Assembly (NCBI RefSeq): GCF_965200585.1
Contig: NZ_OZ241361.1
DNA from: Bacterioplanoides sp965200585
GTDB taxonomy: Bacteria; Pseudomonadota; Gammaproteobacteria; Pseudomonadales; Oceanobacteraceae
Length of the DNA stretch: 64,000 nt
Reading direction: 5' to 3' (one strand)
The notes under the pieces are model-generated. The model had not been told where the DNA came from and did not search any database. It worked only from the letters and a program-made list of their open reading frames with translations. Of this stretch, positions 62,043 through 64,000 are shown piece by piece. Position 1 is the first letter of the stretch; every line of letters starts with the position of its first letter. The translations under genes and the position numbers were made by a program.

Positions 62043-62356
62043 ATAAATAATTTAATAACCTTTTAATTTTGCACACATCACCTAAATAAACACCTATCTT
62101 CCAAAATGGTAAAACCACTATTTTTATAAATATACTTCATTCATGCTAGGCCAGTTATCTTCAGAAAAATGCATATGTATTACACATCAAACTACACTAA
62201 ATACACCTGTAAATCTACACATTAATCTCTTAATCATCAACAAAGTTACTGACATAACGACTAGATAAAAGCAGAAAATTTCCAGTTCATTTGACTAACT
62301 TTAGGAGGCTAGCTTTATACCCTCTAATGAATTATCTATAGTCCTTCGAAGCCAAT
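62043..62356. other. AT-rich gene-free stretch
   Basis: About 310 nt with no ORF above a few codons, no ribosome site leading to a real frame, and very high A+T. It probably is decaying sequence upstream of the secreted-protein gene and contains its promoter. Confidence 0.6.
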
Positions 62357-62385
62357 AAAAAAACGCCGAATCTTTCGATTCGGCG
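62357..62385 (-). terminator. Terminator below the serine-hydrolase fragment
   Basis: A 9-bp stem (62364-62372 with 62377-62385, loop TTTC) has seven U on the minus strand (62357-62363). Confidence 0.9.
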
Positions 62386-62429
62386 GCTTGTCTCAGTAAA
62401 AAGTCATTCAGCCAGAAGCGACCCAGCAG

Positions 62430-62717
62430 TTACGAACTGACCGCCTCAATCACCATCTCCATAAACTTAGCTTCATCCAACGCACACTGATCATCGGCGT
62501 TTTTAGCAATCACCAGATTATGCAGTGGAATCACTGCAATCCATTGCCCGAAAATACCGCGCGCCATAAACACATCAGCAGGTATAGTGGTTTGTGGACG
62601 GTGGAATTTTTCCGGCAGGTTGGTGTGCCATAAATAGGCGTACCAAGGGTTATAACCTTTAGCAGAAGTTGACTCTTCTACCCAGGATTGCGGCACTAAT
62701 TGTTTACCCTGCTCGTT
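62430..62717 (-). pseudogene. 5'-truncated serine hydrolase (class C beta-lactamase-like)
   Basis: The last 95 residues of a beta-lactamase-family serine hydrolase remain: NEQGKQLVPQSWVEEST, PWYAYLWHTNLP, ARGIFGQWIAVIPLHNLVI. The frame opens at 62717 after an in-frame TAG (62718-62720); no start or upstream catalytic region exists, so most of the gene is lost. Its stop, 3' end and terminator are intact. Confidence 0.85.
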
Positions 62718-62756
62718 CTAGAGAATATCCGATAATTAACGCTGTGATTAACCCAT

Positions 62757-62784
62757 AAAAATGCCCGGATTTCCGGGCATTTTT
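62757..62784. terminator. Bidirectional terminator after the glycosyltransferase
   Basis: ATGCCCGGA (62761-62769) pairs perfectly with TCCGGGCAT (62772-62780), with an A-run before and a T-run after. It ends the minus-strand glycosyltransferase transcript. Confidence 0.93.
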
Positions 62785-62809
62785 ATAAGAAGTTTATTCA
62801 ATTAAACCA

Positions 62810-63991
62810 TCAGTCTGACTTCTTTGGCTCCCAACGAACCGGTTGTTCGCCACGTAAAAAATCCACCACACCAAGCAAGGTACCGAGATTGCCAATCACA
62901 AAATAAAAACAGAGCGATAATATTTTCTGCACAATCGCCACCGGGAAAGATTTACCATTAAGCAGCCAATAACCCAGAGCCGCACCATACACCCCAAGCT
63001 GAGGCAGCAGGAAAATCCATAACCATACTGAGCTGGAAATCAGAGCCAGGTTCGACAGCAGCAATGTGATTAAGAAAAACGGCAATAAGCGGCGCATCAC
63101 TTTATTAATCAGTAATCCGGCAGCTAACTGAAATGATGAATAAAACGGATTTAAAACCTTCCGGTTCAGCCAGATGCCTCGTAATGAACGATTAACAATC
63201 CGGCGGCGACGTGAAATTTCATGATCGCTATTGCGCGATGGCGTTTTGATATTGGCTCTCGCCTGTGGCTCAAAGACAAAGCGTTGGTGCTGCGACAATA
63301 CGCTCAGGCAAACATACAGGTCGTCGGTCACTGCCGCAGCAACACCTTTAAATAACGACTTACGAATAGCATAAATTTTCCCGTCATTGGCTGTCACACT
63401 GCCAATAACAGACTCCAGTTGTTTTACTTTACTGTCGGCATCAATGTAGGTGGACTGGGCATTCTCAAGTGAGCCCTGCTGCTCAGCGATCACCCGCTGG
63501 CCACCCACTCCGCCAATACGGTCATCCTGAAAGTGGCGCACCAGTTGGCTAACTGCGTGTGGCTCCAGTTCCGCATCGGCATCAGTAAAGACAATAATAT
63601 CCCCGCAACAATGCTGCATACCGGCATTCAATGCTTCATGTTTACCCAAATGCTGCCCTAAATCCAGAGCGGTCAGGCGCTCGCTTTGTATCGCATTTAA
63701 TACCGCCATCGTTCCATCATCAGAACCGTCTGACACGATAACCACATCGAGTTTCTCTGCCGGATAATCCAGCGCTAACGCGTTTTCCACTTTTTTACGG
63801 ATTAACGCTTCACCATTTCTGACCGCCACCAGAACCGAGACCAATGGCATCGATTGTTGAGACAGCTCTTGTTCCGACACCGGTTGCAGGCGCGTAACAT
63901 GTCGGCCGTACCACCATAAAATCAGTGGGTAGCCGGTAAATACCAAACCAATGGCCAGCAGTGAAATAATAAAAATAACTTCGGTGATCAT
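62810..63991 (-). CDS. Membrane family-2 glycosyltransferase
   Basis: The protein starts with a membrane helix (about 4-26), then a GT2 domain with VVIVSDGSDDGT (nucleotide-binding Asp), FTDADAELEPHAVS (metal-binding DAD) and a conserved GGVGGQRVI. Four to five C-terminal membrane segments follow, for example LLPFFLITLLLSNLALIS. It probably transfers sugars for exopolysaccharide or capsule synthesis. The start is placed at ATG 63991; a GTG at 64000 is also in frame and the real start may lie beyond the window edge. Confidence 0.85.
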   Translation of the reverse strand: MITEVIFIISLLAIGLVFTGYPLILWWYGRHVTRLQPVSEQELSQQSMPLVSVLVAVRNGEALIRKKVENALALDYPAEKLDVVIVSDGSDDGTMAVLNAIQSERLTALDLGQHLGKHEALNAGMQHCCGDIIVFTDADAELEPHAVSQLVRHFQDDRIGGVGGQRVIAEQQGSLENAQSTYIDADSKVKQLESVIGSVTANDGKIYAIRKSLFKGVAAAVTDDLYVCLSVLSQHQRFVFEPQARANIKTPSRNSDHEISRRRRIVNRSLRGIWLNRKVLNPFYSSFQLAAGLLINKVMRRLLPFFLITLLLSNLALISSSVWLWIFLLPQLGVYGAALGYWLLNGKSFPVAIVQKILSLCFYFVIGNLGTLLGVVDFLRGEQPVRWEPKKSD

Positions 63992-64000
63992 AGCTACCAC

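Noticed and set aside
1..64000. CRISPR array or prophage
   Set aside because: No regularly spaced direct repeats, cas genes, phage structural genes or integrase were found.

Overview
The window reads as a stretch of gammaproteobacterial chromosome, most like a marine Oceanospirillales-type organism (Thalassolituus/Oceanobacter/Bermanella-like). This is an inference from gene order and protein resemblance, not from a database search. The main evidence is two conserved blocks. One is pilM-N-O-P-Q-aroK-aroB-damX-gltB-gltD with mrcA divergent from pilM. The other is pyrE-crc-rph-yicC, where crc is the pseudomonad-type non-catalytic exonuclease III homologue.

Layout. 1-1124: start of an Ig-like surface lipoprotein that runs off the left edge. 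1315-15541: minus-strand block of glutamate synthase, damX, aroBK and the type IV pilus assembly genes. 15704-19399: penicillin-binding protein 1A, then the pilus retraction ATPase pilU, convergent. 19531-22470: D-2-hydroxyglutarate dehydrogenase divergent from serA, with a palindrome over the serA promoter. 22634-23470: a compact flagellin away from any flagellar cluster. 23521-25834: hisF, hisH and hisB, with hisA absent and a hairpin-rich repeat in its usual place. 25932-31158: PanZ-like acetyltransferase, MlaC-like protein, a GGDEF/EAL protein, mutY and yggX. 31244-31319: tRNA-Phe. 31423-38900: a 45-residue membrane protein, a hydrolase, recQ, a small secreted protein, a SPOR protein, argS, a MITE-like element, a DUF4124 protein and pyrE. 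38966-42705: crc, rph, yicC and azlCD. 42912-47569: napEFDABC, the periplasmic nitrate reductase operon. 47629-48840: HNH endonuclease and a gene-poor stretch with DnaA-box-like sites. 48870-54750: ilvD, a DUF4398-type lipoprotein, a TIGR02647 protein, and an Ig-like lipoprotein with a LruC-type exoprotein. 54817-60527: frameshifted hydrolase, YaiI family, a solute-binding protein with a diguanylate cyclase, cmoM, a small exported protein and an LLM oxidoreductase. 60528-62750: a decayed accessory zone with a DUF4272 gene, a small secreted protein and fragments of two genes. 62810-63991: a membrane glycosyltransferase.

How the genes work together. Nitrogen and amino-acid metabolism is strongly represented (gltBD, aroBK, serA, his, ilvD, azlCD). 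The serA/D-2-hydroxyglutarate dehydrogenase pair forms a known recycling couple. The pilus genes make the inner-membrane platform (PilMNOP), the outer-membrane secretin (PilQ) and a retraction ATPase (PilU). The nap operon supports periplasmic nitrate reduction and, with the neighbouring HNH gene, looks more AT-rich than its flanks.

No CRISPR array, complete prophage, rRNA operon or intact transposase gene was seen. The least explained items are the hairpin cluster in the his operon, the 140-bp MITE-like palindrome, the LruC/Ig-lipoprotein pair, the orphan flagellin, and the scrambled 60.5-62.7 kb zone.
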